Below, one piece after another: positions 37,805 through 44,722 of a stretch of DNA of 64,000 nucleotides. Position 1 is the stretch's first letter, and each line of letters starts with the position of its first letter. A program made the translations under genes and the position numbers. The stretch spans positions 62,001 to 126,000 of the forward strand of contig CAWANF010000002.1 of assembly GCA_963783355.1 (NCBI GenBank), written 5' to 3'. The notes under the pieces were generated by a model that was not told the DNA's origin, made no database searches, and worked only from the letters and a program-made list of their open reading frames with translations. This DNA comes from CAWANF01 sp963783355 (lineage in GTDB: Bacteria; Bacteroidota; Rhodothermia; Balneolales; DATFMH01).

Positions 37805-38566
37805 ATGGATAAAATTCTTGTCATAGAAGATGACGAAATTGTACGTTCAACGTTAAAAGAAATTCTTACTTTTAAAAGATATTCTGTTATTGAGGCATAT
37901 GATGGAGAACTTGGACTTCGCATGGCTGAAGAGGAATTCCCGGATCTCATAATCTCAGATATAAATATGCCCAAAATGGATGGGTTAAATCTTTGTTTGA
38001 ATCTTAGATCGAATGAAGAGATATCTCATATCCCATTAATTTTTTTAACAGCGAATAATACCGACAAAGATCGATTATCAGGTTTGGAAAAGGGAGCAGA
38101 TGATTATCTGACTAAACCTTTTAATAATGATGAGCTTCTGATTAAAGTTAAGAATACCATTGATTCTCGCCGCCGTTTATTAAAACATTATCGCCATTTA
38201 ATTATTGAAAACTCCGATTCAGATGACGATGGTTTGTCGGAAGATGAACTGTTTACACAAAAAGCTTATCAACTCGTTTTGGATAATATCTCGAATACAA
38301 ACTTCAGTGTATCGAACCTGGCGGATTTAATGATGATAAGCGAGCGTAACTTATATCGAAAAATTAAAAAATTAACAGGGATAACCGTCAATGAATTTGT
38401 CCGGGAAATTCGTGTGAATACGGCAAAAAAAATGATGAGTTACCGGAAATATAATACTGTATCAGAAATTGCATACGCTGTCGGGTTTAAAGATCCCGGC
38501 TATTTTTCTAAAGTATTCGAGGACTACGTAGGTGAAACTCCTTCCAATTTCATGAAGAACAGCTAA
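37805..38566 (+). CDS. Response regulator with AraC-type DNA-binding domain
   Basis: The 253-residue regulator has a receiver (1-118; Asp9-Asp10, phospho-Asp52 in IISDINMPKMDG, KPFNNDEL). An acidic linker with DSDDDGLSEDELF follows. The C-terminal AraC/XylS domain is at about 150-250 (NFSVSNLADLMMISERNLYRKIKKLTG and VSEIAYAVGFKDPGYFSKVFEDYVGETPSNF, seen in segments). It is the evident partner of the TPR kinase. AraC-type regulators often bind direct repeats; the two 290-bp units starting 68 bases after its stop each contain GGTTTAT twice at 12-base spacing. Confidence 0.94.
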   Translation: MDKILVIEDDEIVRSTLKEILTFKRYSVIEAYDGELGLRMAEEEFPDLIISDINMPKMDGLNLCLNLRSNEEISHIPLIFLTANNTDKDRLSGLEKGADDYLTKPFNNDELLIKVKNTIDSRRRLLKHYRHLIIENSDSDDDGLSEDELFTQKAYQLVLDNISNTNFSVSNLADLMMISERNLYRKIKKLTGITVNEFVREIRVNTAKKMMSYRKYNTVSEIAYAVGFKDPGYFSKVFEDYVGETPSNFMKNS

Positions 38567-38617
38567 GCCTTTCTCTGAATTATATTTCAATTACGATCCG
38601 TACCGAAAAATCTGTTG

Positions 38618-38645
38618 CTGACAGGGTATTCTTTTCCCCTGTCAG
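38618..38645. repeat. 9-bp inverted repeat at the edge of the first 290-bp unit
   Basis: CTGACAGGG (38618-38626) and CCCTGTCAG (38637-38645) are separated by ten bases. The right arm lies inside the tandem unit, while the left arm is unique to the first junction. There is no T tail, so it is not a normal terminator. It may be an operator or mark the edge of an insertion. Confidence 0.5.
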
Positions 38646-38729
38646 AATATTCCGGTTTATTGGCAGGTTTATCGAAGAGGAACAGATGTATATTACCAGT
38701 GAAGTAAGAAAACAAGTTCTTTTTTGTTA

Positions 38730-38908
38730 TTGTTTCGATTCTGCCATGTAGGGTAAGATTATTGGGTGTTTGAGCTATGGGTATAGCTCGTATGTTTCTT
38801 TGGGTAAGAAACTTGAAATTGGGTAGGAAAGGGAATCCGGTTTTGGGTACCGGATTAGTTTTAGAGGCTGTGTGCATGACGTCCCTGTTTTTGCACACAG
38901 CTTTTTTT
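38730..38908 (+). ncRNA. Candidate small RNA with GGGT-loop hairpins, copy 1
   Basis: Six GGGT motifs occur at 38751, 38764, 38779, 38802, 38821 and 38845. Three sit in hairpin loops: GAGCTAT/ATAGCTC around GGGT (38772-38789), GTTTCTT/AAGAAAC around TGGGT (38794-38812) and AATCCGGT/ACCGGATT around TTTGGGT (38834-38856). The transcript would end at the terminator 38867-38908. The 5' end is a guess, and no consensus promoter is recognised. The design recalls RsmY/RsmZ/CsrB RNAs that titrate CsrA through GGA loops, but the motif differs. Confidence 0.5.
38867..38908 (+). terminator. Intrinsic terminator of repeat copy 1
   Basis: A perfect 10-bp stem, GCTGTGTGCA with TGCACACAGC, encloses a 15-base loop and is followed by seven T. 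The other strand has no T run after the stem, so transcription is left to right. Confidence 0.92.
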
Positions 38909-39019
38909 ATTGAAGAAATCTTGTTCCCCTGTCAGAATATTCCGGTTTATTGGCAGGTTTATCGAAGAGGAACAGATGTATATTACCAGTGAAGTAAGAA
39001 AACAAGTTCTTTTTTGTTA

Positions 39020-39198
39020 TTGTTTCGATTCTGCCATGTAGGGTAAGATTATTGGGTGTTTGAGCTATGGGTAAAGCTCGCATGTTTCTTTGGGTAAGAA
39101 ATTTAAAAATGGGTAGGAAAGGGAATCCGGTTTTGGGTACCGGATTAGTTTTAGAGGCTGTGTGCATGACGTCCCTGTTTTTGCACACAGCTTTTTTT
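39020..39198 (+). ncRNA. Candidate small RNA with GGGT-loop hairpins, copy 2
   Basis: GGGT motifs lie at 39041, 39054, 39069, 39092, 39111 and 39135. The second-hairpin change C to T (39102) keeps pairing as G-U. The first-hairpin change T to A (39074) breaks one pair but leaves GAGCT/AGCTC. The third hairpin and the terminator are identical to copy 1. Boundaries at the 5' side are inferred. Confidence 0.5.
39157..39198 (+). terminator. Intrinsic terminator of repeat copy 2
   Basis: Same 10-bp stem and seven-T tail as in copy 1. It lies 75 bases before the cyclophilin start and would insulate that gene from upstream transcription. Confidence 0.92.
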
Positions 39199-39272
39199 AT
39201 TGAAGAAATCTTGTTCTCATAATTCGTAAATTATTTGTGTTAAAAAAAACATATAAGAATATAACAACAATT

Positions 39273-39785
39273 ATGAGTGAACAAACTGGACTTAAAGCAA
39301 TTATCAGTACCAATAAAGGGGACATTCATTTAAAATTATTCCCTGAAAATACCCCTGTAACTGTTGCAAATTTCGTCAACCTGGCACAACACGACTTTTA
39401 TAATGACCTGACGTTTCATCGCGTTATATCAGATTTTATGATACAAGGCGGTTGTCCTCAAGGTGATGGACGCGGAGGACCGGGTTACCGTTTCAAAGAT
39501 GAATTTGATAAATCATTACGCCATGATAGTCCGGGCAAATTGTCCATGGCTAATGCCGGACCGAATACAAACGGAAGTCAGTTCTTTATTACCCACGTTC
39601 CTACTCCCTGGCTGGATGATCGCCACACTATTTTTGGAGAAGTCATGAGCGAGGATGATCAGGCGGTAGTTAACGATATCGAACAGGGTGATATTATCCA
39701 TTCCATCACTATTGAAGGCGATGCCATCCCCCTTCTGGAAAAGGAATCAACGCATGTGAAAGAATGGAACAAGATTATTGAATGA
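39273..39785 (+). CDS. Cyclophilin-type peptidyl-prolyl cis-trans isomerase
   Basis: The 170-residue enzyme has typical cyclophilin blocks: FPENTPVTVANFVNLA, FHRVISDFMIQGGCPQGDGRGGPGY in two segments, LSMANAGPNTNGSQFFIT and HTIFGEVM. The active-site Arg is in FHRV and the Gln in MIQGG. It has no signal peptide, so it acts in the cytosol on proline bonds. A GTG at 39237 would add 12 residues of lysine/threonine-rich sequence. ATG at 39273 matches the family better. A terminator follows. Confidence 0.95.
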   Translation: MSEQTGLKAIISTNKGDIHLKLFPENTPVTVANFVNLAQHDFYNDLTFHRVISDFMIQGGCPQGDGRGGPGYRFKDEFDKSLRHDSPGKLSMANAGPNTNGSQFFITHVPTPWLDDRHTIFGEVMSEDDQAVVNDIEQGDIIHSITIEGDAIPLLEKESTHVKEWNKIIE

Positions 39786-39811
39786 GAAACTCTCCTACTG
39801 TTTTTCTTCTA

Positions 39812-39841
39812 AAAAAGGGTATTATGATATACCCTTTTTAT
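39812..39841 (+). terminator. Intrinsic terminator after the cyclophilin gene
   Basis: AAAAAGGGTAT pairs with ATACCCTTTTT (11 bp, 6-base loop), with T residues in the 3' arm. Confidence 0.8.
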
Positions 39842-39857
39842 CTCCAATCTTATAGCT

Positions 39858-40061
39858 ATGAATAATTTTAATGACCTTCCAGTTAAAACCCGGTTAGAAA
39901 TCATTTCTTACATCCGGGATAAATGTTATGATGCAGCAAAAGAGGCTTACAATGAAGCTGCCATTTCAGGACTGTGTGCTGATGGAGCAATCGAATATTC
40001 TTTGGATGCTATTCGTTCATTAAATATCGATCCAATCCTGAAACATTTTTCTGAAAAATAA
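39858..40061 (+). CDS. Small cytosolic protein of unknown function
   Basis: This 67-residue protein is acidic and helical (RLEIISYIRDKCYDAAKEAY, NEAAISGLCADGAIEYSLD) without signal peptide or membrane segment. Codon use is like its neighbours, and it lies between two convincing genes in the same direction, which supports a real gene. I do not recognise a family. Two cysteines (about 23 and 40) are present without a metal-binding pattern. Confidence 0.65.
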   Translation: MNNFNDLPVKTRLEIISYIRDKCYDAAKEAYNEAAISGLCADGAIEYSLDAIRSLNIDPILKHFSEK

Positions 40062-40138
40062 ATCTTGTTCTCAAATTGCATAATATCCTTATTTATCTTT
40101 CTTTTATTTCATTGACCATAAAAGATTTAAAATAGCTG

Positions 40139-41014
40139 ATGGAAACAATTGCAATTGCAGGTGCAACGGGGGTACTTGGGCAGGCGCTCATTCCCCTTTT
40201 GCTTGAGAACGGCTTCGCAGTCAGAGCTTTGGTACGCAATCCTTCAAAAGCGAAACGCTTATTCAGCTATTCAGTTGAAATAATCGAGTGTGACCTTTTA
40301 GCTTCCGGTATAGAAGTACGTTTACCTTTTCTATTAACCGGTTGTTATTCACTCCTGCATCTTGCTACTGCTATTCCAAAAAACCGTAAGGACTCAGAAA
40401 CCTGGGAAAGAAATACGTTATTACGAACTGATGGAACCCGTAATTTGCTAAAAGCTGCAATTCAATCTGGAATTAAACAATACATTCAGCAAAGTATTGT
40501 CATAGCTTATCCCGATAATGGTGCTCACTGGATTACCGAAGAAACAAAACTGGATAATTCCGAAAAACGACAACTCATATGCAAACCGGTCATTGATATG
40601 GAACAACAAGTTCGCAGAATATCACCCGACTTTCTTCACTGGTGTATTTTGCGTGGGGGGATATTTGTCGGGCCCGGCACTTTCCAGGACGATCTTATAA
40701 AACAGCTCAAATCCGGAACAGAACTCCAGGAATGTGATGGACAGTATTATTTCTCACCAGTTCATGTAAATGATATAGCTCAGGCTTTTTTACTGGCTAT
40801 AAAGAAATCAAAATCCGGTTCTATCTATAATATTAATGATGAACCAATCACGAGGTTTCATTATCTAAGGCACCTATCTGATATACTCAAAGCTCCGGAT
40901 CCAAAAACCAAGCCCGAACTCCCCTGCCCGGCCTCTCATAGATGCAGTAACATCAAGGCAAGATTAGAGTTAGGCTGGAAACCCAACTGTTCAATTTATC
41001 CAAAACTCAATTAA
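40139..41014 (+). CDS. NAD(P)-binding atypical SDR / epimerase-like protein
   Basis: The 291-residue protein has an N-terminal Rossmann motif (AGATGVLGQALIPLLLENGF). A membrane-free extended-SDR body includes GCYSLLHLATAIPK, NLLKAAIQSGIKQYIQQSIV and HWCILRGGIFVGPG. The usual YxxxK catalytic pair is not evident, which fits the atypical group resembling the complex I subunit NDUFA9. The substrate is unknown. It ends eight bases before the DUF1003 gene. Confidence 0.8.
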   Translation: METIAIAGATGVLGQALIPLLLENGFAVRALVRNPSKAKRLFSYSVEIIECDLLASGIEVRLPFLLTGCYSLLHLATAIPKNRKDSETWERNTLLRTDGTRNLLKAAIQSGIKQYIQQSIVIAYPDNGAHWITEETKLDNSEKRQLICKPVIDMEQQVRRISPDFLHWCILRGGIFVGPGTFQDDLIKQLKSGTELQECDGQYYFSPVHVNDIAQAFLLAIKKSKSGSIYNINDEPITRFHYLRHLSDILKAPDPKTKPELPCPASHRCSNIKARLELGWKPNCSIYPKLN

Positions 41015-41021
41015 TATCACC

Positions 41022-41597
41022 ATGCTGATAAATGAAAAGGCTAAAGAACTTGCAACCAAATATTTAAAAAAAGGTTACGAAACCTTAACTAAAAATGAAC
41101 AAAGGGTTATTCAGCGTATTGCAGAACATGTAAATATAAGCAGAAATACCAACCGTGAATTTGATCAGGAACTGACTTTTGGACAGAGGCTGGCGGATCG
41201 TGTAGCTTCGTTTGGTGGTTCATGGACCTTTATAATCATTTTTGCCGCCATTCTATTCATATGGATCGTATTGAATTCATACATTCTTGCTAAACAGGGA
41301 AAAAGCTTCGATCCATATCCCTACATTTTATTGAATTTGTTCCTGTCGATGCTTGCTGCCCTGCAGGCCCCAATCATTATGATGTCTCAAAACCGGCAGT
41401 CGGCTAAGGATCGACTGGACGCAAACCACGATTATGAAGTCAATTTAAAGGCGGAACTGGAGATACTAAGCCTTCATGATAAGCTGGATAACCTGCGGGA
41501 AGAGCAATGGATGAAACTCATAGAGCTGCAGAATGAACAGATAGAATTATTGCAAAATCTCCTCAAAGAAAACCAGACCCGAAAGACTGAGAATTAA
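41022..41597 (+). CDS. DUF1003 family membrane protein
   Basis: The 191-residue protein has two adjacent membrane helices (about 65-88 and 98-122). The diagnostic block is FGQRLADRVASFGGSWTFII, and NLFLSMLAALQAPIIMMSQNRQS and LDANHDYEVNLKAELEI follow. The C-terminus is a coiled coil (about 140-185). The family has no established function. It is probably translated from the same message as the SDR-like gene eight bases upstream. Confidence 0.92.
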   Translation: MLINEKAKELATKYLKKGYETLTKNEQRVIQRIAEHVNISRNTNREFDQELTFGQRLADRVASFGGSWTFIIIFAAILFIWIVLNSYILAKQGKSFDPYPYILLNLFLSMLAALQAPIIMMSQNRQSAKDRLDANHDYEVNLKAELEILSLHDKLDNLREEQWMKLIELQNEQIELLQNLLKENQTRKTEN

Positions 41598-41609
41598 TCA
41601 TAAATGTGG

Positions 41610-43091
41610 CTATTTATATCTAGATTTTGACCGGCTAGAGGAATATTTCTTACCAGTACCACTGCTCTTTCTGTTGCCACCAGAATATTTTCTTTTTCTC
41701 ATTTTTTTCCTGCCTGAATGTTCATTATTTGTCATAATCCTCTTCAGTCTATTGCCTTGTGGCCCTATCTGATCGGGACCAGTAGTTTGTTCCTTATCCA
41801 ATATATAAGAAACTACTTTTTGCAATAAATCTACTTCGCCTAATTCTTCAAGCAGATAGGTGCTAACTTCTAAAGAACTGTTGTTTATTTTCTGCTCTTT
41901 TAACGTATCCAGAAGCTTAGTAGCCTGCCTTTTTACTACTTCTTTTTTATCGGGAACCGTATCCTGTGTAATCGATTGTTTAACTTCCGATTGAATCCTC
42001 CTAAGATCCCGTATCTCACCTGGCGTTACCAACGTCAAAGCTGTACCCGATTTTCCTGCTCTTCCCGTTCTGCCGATACGATGGATATAATTCTTAGAAT
42101 CAGAAGCCATATGATAATTGTATACATGACTCACATCGGTTATATCCAATCCACGGGCAGCTACATCGGTAGCGACAAGAATATCAAAATCCCCATTTCT
42201 GAAGTTTCTTAAAACTTTTTCCCTTTGGCGCTGTTCCATATCGCCATGCAGGGCATCCGTACTTAAACCTTTGTTAGACAAAAGACGGCTTAACCGGTCT
42301 ACATCTTTTTTAGTCCGGCAGAATACAATCGATTTCTCGGGTTCATTTACATCCAGCAGACGAATAATGGCATCATCTCTTTCATGATCTTCAATTATAT
42401 AGTATTGTTGATCAATTTTTAATTTGTTTTCATTTTTTTCAGTAATCGTGATGCGTTCCGGATCATTTAATATTTCCCTGGCCAGTTTTTGGATGGTCGG
42501 AGGCATGGTTGCAGAAAACAATAGCGTCTGCCGCTCTTTTGGCAAATATTTAAAAATAGCTTTAATGTCATCAAGGAAACCAAGATCCAGCATTTCATCA
42601 GCTTCATCCAGAATAACTACTCCCGGTTGAAATACTCCAAGTTTATGAGAGTTGAGTAAATCCAGTAAGCGACCTGGTGTTGCCACAATGACCTGGGCAC
42701 CATCCTTTATCTGTTTCAGCTGACGACTGTACGATTTACCTCCATAAATAGACGCCGTTTTAATTCCATGGTATTTGCCTAATTTGAATAGTTCATCGCT
42801 AACCTGATTTGCCAGTTCCCGTGTTGGAGTAATAATCAAAACCTGTGAACTACCGGCTTCGGTAATTCCATTAATGACTGGCAATCCGTATGCGGCCGTT
42901 TTACCGGTACCCGTCGCAGCCTGTCCGATAACATCTTTACCGGATAATATTATTGGAATAGCTTTTTCCTGAATGGGACTTGGTTGAGTAAAACCTGCTT
43001 CCTGAATACCTTTCAGGATTGTTTTTTGCAAATTGAAATTATTGAAATACGCGGTATCATCATTTGACGATACTTGTTCATTGAGGGGCAT
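41610..43091 (-). CDS. DEAD-box ATP-dependent RNA helicase
   Basis: The 493-residue helicase has the full set of motifs: Q motif FTQPSPIQEKAIP, motif I AATGTGKTAAYG, Ia TPTRELANQV, II VILDEADEMLD, III FSATMPP, and VI HRIGRTGRAGKSG. The tail (about 380-493) includes a possible DbpA-like or degenerate RNA-binding region. A basic Ser/Gly/Lys/Arg-rich end (RKYSGGNRKSSGTGKKYSSS) is typical of Bacteroidota cold-shock or ribosome-assembly helicases. It faces DUF1003 tail to tail with a 12-base gap. Confidence 0.95.
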   Translation of the reverse strand: MPLNEQVSSNDDTAYFNNFNLQKTILKGIQEAGFTQPSPIQEKAIPIILSGKDVIGQAATGTGKTAAYGLPVINGITEAGSSQVLIITPTRELANQVSDELFKLGKYHGIKTASIYGGKSYSRQLKQIKDGAQVIVATPGRLLDLLNSHKLGVFQPGVVILDEADEMLDLGFLDDIKAIFKYLPKERQTLLFSATMPPTIQKLAREILNDPERITITEKNENKLKIDQQYYIIEDHERDDAIIRLLDVNEPEKSIVFCRTKKDVDRLSRLLSNKGLSTDALHGDMEQRQREKVLRNFRNGDFDILVATDVAARGLDITDVSHVYNYHMASDSKNYIHRIGRTGRAGKSGTALTLVTPGEIRDLRRIQSEVKQSITQDTVPDKKEVVKRQATKLLDTLKEQKINNSSLEVSTYLLEELGEVDLLQKVVSYILDKEQTTGPDQIGPQGNRLKRIMTNNEHSGRKKMRKRKYSGGNRKSSGTGKKYSSSRSKSRYK

Positions 43092-43239
43092 AATAACTTA
43101 TTTATAGAGATTTGATAGACGAGCCATCTGTATATTTAATTGAGGTCTTAAATTTAACCTATTTTTACTATACTTCCTATAAATATTTCTTTATCGTTCG
43201 TTGATGTTTAAAGACCTTAACCCATAGCAGATTCCCAGC

Positions 43240-43908
43240 ATGACCGTCAATAAATTTGTGCCCTTTTCGACGCACGAGGAGTTCTCTCAAGAGGAGATGT
43301 TAAAACGTACAAAAGATTTTTTTGTTCAACTATCCAAAAGGAGGACTGTCCGTGAATTTTCTTCCCACCCTGTTCCACTGGAAATAATTGAGAATTGTAT
43401 TCGAACCGCTGCTACCGCTCCAAATGGGGCGAACCGTCAACCCTGGCATTTTGTCGTCGTAAGTGATCCCGAAATCAAAAAAAAGATTCGAACTGCTGCG
43501 GAAAAAGAAGAACGGGAATTTTATGAAACCCGCGCACCTAAAGAGTGGCTTGATGCTATAGAACCCCTTGGAACGGATGAAAATAAACCGTATCTGGAAA
43601 CAGCACCTTACCTTATTGCCATTTTCTCGCAGAATTATGAAATAACAGCAGATGGCAAACGCATCAAAAATTATTATGTGAAAGAATCCGTTGGGATAGC
43701 TACCGGATTGTTAATCACGGCCATTCACAATGCCGGTTTGGTAAGCTTAACACACACCCCAAGTCCCATGGGTTTTTTAAATAAAATTCTGAAACGACCG
43801 TTAAATGAAAGACCTTTCCTTTTGCTGGTTGTCGGCTATCCTTCCGAAGAAGCCGTGGTCCCGGATATAAGCAAAAAACCATTTCAAACAATTGCCAGTT
43901 TTATATAA
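43240..43908 (+). CDS. Nitroreductase-fold flavoprotein resembling iodotyrosine deiodinase
   Basis: The 222-residue FMN enzyme has KRRTVREFSS (FMN phosphate binding) and TAPNGANRQPWHFVVV. A lid segment contains Glu91, Tyr95 and Lys116, and YLETAPYLIAIF and GLVSLTHTPSPMGFL follow. The Glu-x3-Tyr-x20-Lys spacing is that of the halotyrosine-binding triad in animal iodotyrosine deiodinase (E157, Y161, K182). The closing VGYPSEEAVVPD block also fits that subfamily. It may reductively dehalogenate halotyrosines. A general nitroreductase is the fallback. Confidence 0.85.
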   Translation: MTVNKFVPFSTHEEFSQEEMLKRTKDFFVQLSKRRTVREFSSHPVPLEIIENCIRTAATAPNGANRQPWHFVVVSDPEIKKKIRTAAEKEEREFYETRAPKEWLDAIEPLGTDENKPYLETAPYLIAIFSQNYEITADGKRIKNYYVKESVGIATGLLITAIHNAGLVSLTHTPSPMGFLNKILKRPLNERPFLLLVVGYPSEEAVVPDISKKPFQTIASFI

Positions 43909-43935
43909 AAGAAATATTCCCCTTACACAGCCATT

Positions 43936-43967
43936 TTTGCAATAGCTTATAATGAACATTATCTTTG
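43936..43967 (+). promoter_or_regulatory. Bacteroidota-type promoter before the FKBP gene
   Basis: TTTG at 43936-43939 and TATCTTTG at 43960-43967 are 20 bases apart, a full match to the TTTG / TAnnTTTG consensus of Bacteroidota primary sigma. Transcription would start about 43974, giving a leader near 90 bases. Confidence 0.7.
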
Positions 43968-44064
43968 TGTAAGAATATTATGTTTGGGGCGGAAATTTCA
44001 AATATTTTCAATGGCTTCTGTCTTAAACATTCCGAATTAAAAATAAATAAAGGATACATATAAA

Positions 44065-44493
44065 ATGGCAAAAGTAGCCTCAGGAGATACGGTTAAGGTT
44101 CATTACACCGGAAAACTGGATGACGATACAGTATTTGATTCATCAGTTAACAGAGAGCCTATCGAATTCACACTCGGTCAACGCCAACTAATTCCAGGGT
44201 TTGAACAAGCTGTAATTGGCATGGAACCCGGCGACCAGAAAAGCGTAAATATTCCCATGGAGGAGGCATATGGTCCACACAGAGATGACATGATTTTGGA
44301 AGTAAAAAATGAAGAATTTCCAGAGCACATCACACCTGAAGTTGGTTTACAATTGCAATTAAGCCAACCTAACGGACAAACAATAGATGTCATAATTACC
44401 GATATGGAAAATGATATGGTCACATTGGATGCTAATCACCCCCTGGCCGGAAAAAATCTCGTATTTGATATAGAACTTGTGGAAATTAAATAA
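44065..44493 (+). CDS. FKBP-type peptidyl-prolyl isomerase (SlyD-like)
   Basis: The 142-residue protein has split FKBP strands (GDTVKVHYTGKLDDDTVFDSS, in two segments) around an insert-in-flap domain at about 70-125. IPGFEQAVIGMEPGDQKSVNI and HPLAGKNLVFDIELVEI frame it. It is a cytosolic folding catalyst and chaperone. It lacks the His-rich metal tail of E. coli SlyD. A consensus promoter lies upstream and a terminator downstream, so it is monocistronic. Confidence 0.94.
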   Translation: MAKVASGDTVKVHYTGKLDDDTVFDSSVNREPIEFTLGQRQLIPGFEQAVIGMEPGDQKSVNIPMEEAYGPHRDDMILEVKNEEFPEHITPEVGLQLQLSQPNGQTIDVIITDMENDMVTLDANHPLAGKNLVFDIELVEIK

Positions 44494-44512
44494 TCATATT
44501 GGTTCCGATATT

Positions 44513-44546
44513 AAGGGAGACGATTTAAAATCATCTCCCTTTTTTA
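44513..44546 (+). terminator. Intrinsic terminator after the FKBP gene
   Basis: AAGGGAGA pairs with TCTCCCTT, extended by GAT/ATC after a mismatch, followed by six T. It begins about 20 bases after the stop. Confidence 0.85.
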
Positions 44547-44722
44547 TTATATACTACAACCGCCCACCATTTCACAATTAAAGATGCACTTTTCTTTAAC
44601 ATCAAATCTATTTATGAATTGTAAAAAGGGTATCAGATTTAAAAAAATGAGCTTATCTTAACTCTTTAAATTTTGATTAAAACTTCCTATTACAAATAAT
44701 TTTTTAACAGGTTTATTTATCG

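Larger units (their letters stand above)
38634..38923 (+). repeat. 290-bp tandem direct repeat, copy 1
   Basis: Identical to copy 2 (38924-39213) except for five substitutions, all within 36 bases (38784, 38791, 38812, 38815 and 38819). The first ~110 bases look like a control region, with GGTTTAT twice at 12-base spacing. The remainder is rich in hairpins and ends in a strong terminator. It carries no transposase, no terminal inverted repeats and no target-site duplication that I can see. Confidence 0.97.
38924..39216 (+). repeat. 290-bp tandem direct repeat, copy 2
   Basis: Abuts copy 1 exactly with a period of 290 bases and extends three bases further (TTC) before diverging. All six GGGT motifs and the terminator are unchanged. 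Its last bases form the leader of the cyclophilin gene at 39273. Confidence 0.97.

Noticed and set aside
38587..39188. Minus-strand frames of 103 and 93 codons in the two 290-bp units, with nearly identical products
   Set aside because: They run antisense to the structured units and their terminators. The differences between copies change amino acids (for example Asn/Ile and Ile/Met) with no sign of codon constraint. The hairpins explain the conservation better.
38634..39216. Tandem repeats as an insertion sequence, REP element or CRISPR
   Set aside because: There is no transposase, no terminal inverted repeats on both units, no short repeat-spacer pattern, and the period is 290 bases with only two units.
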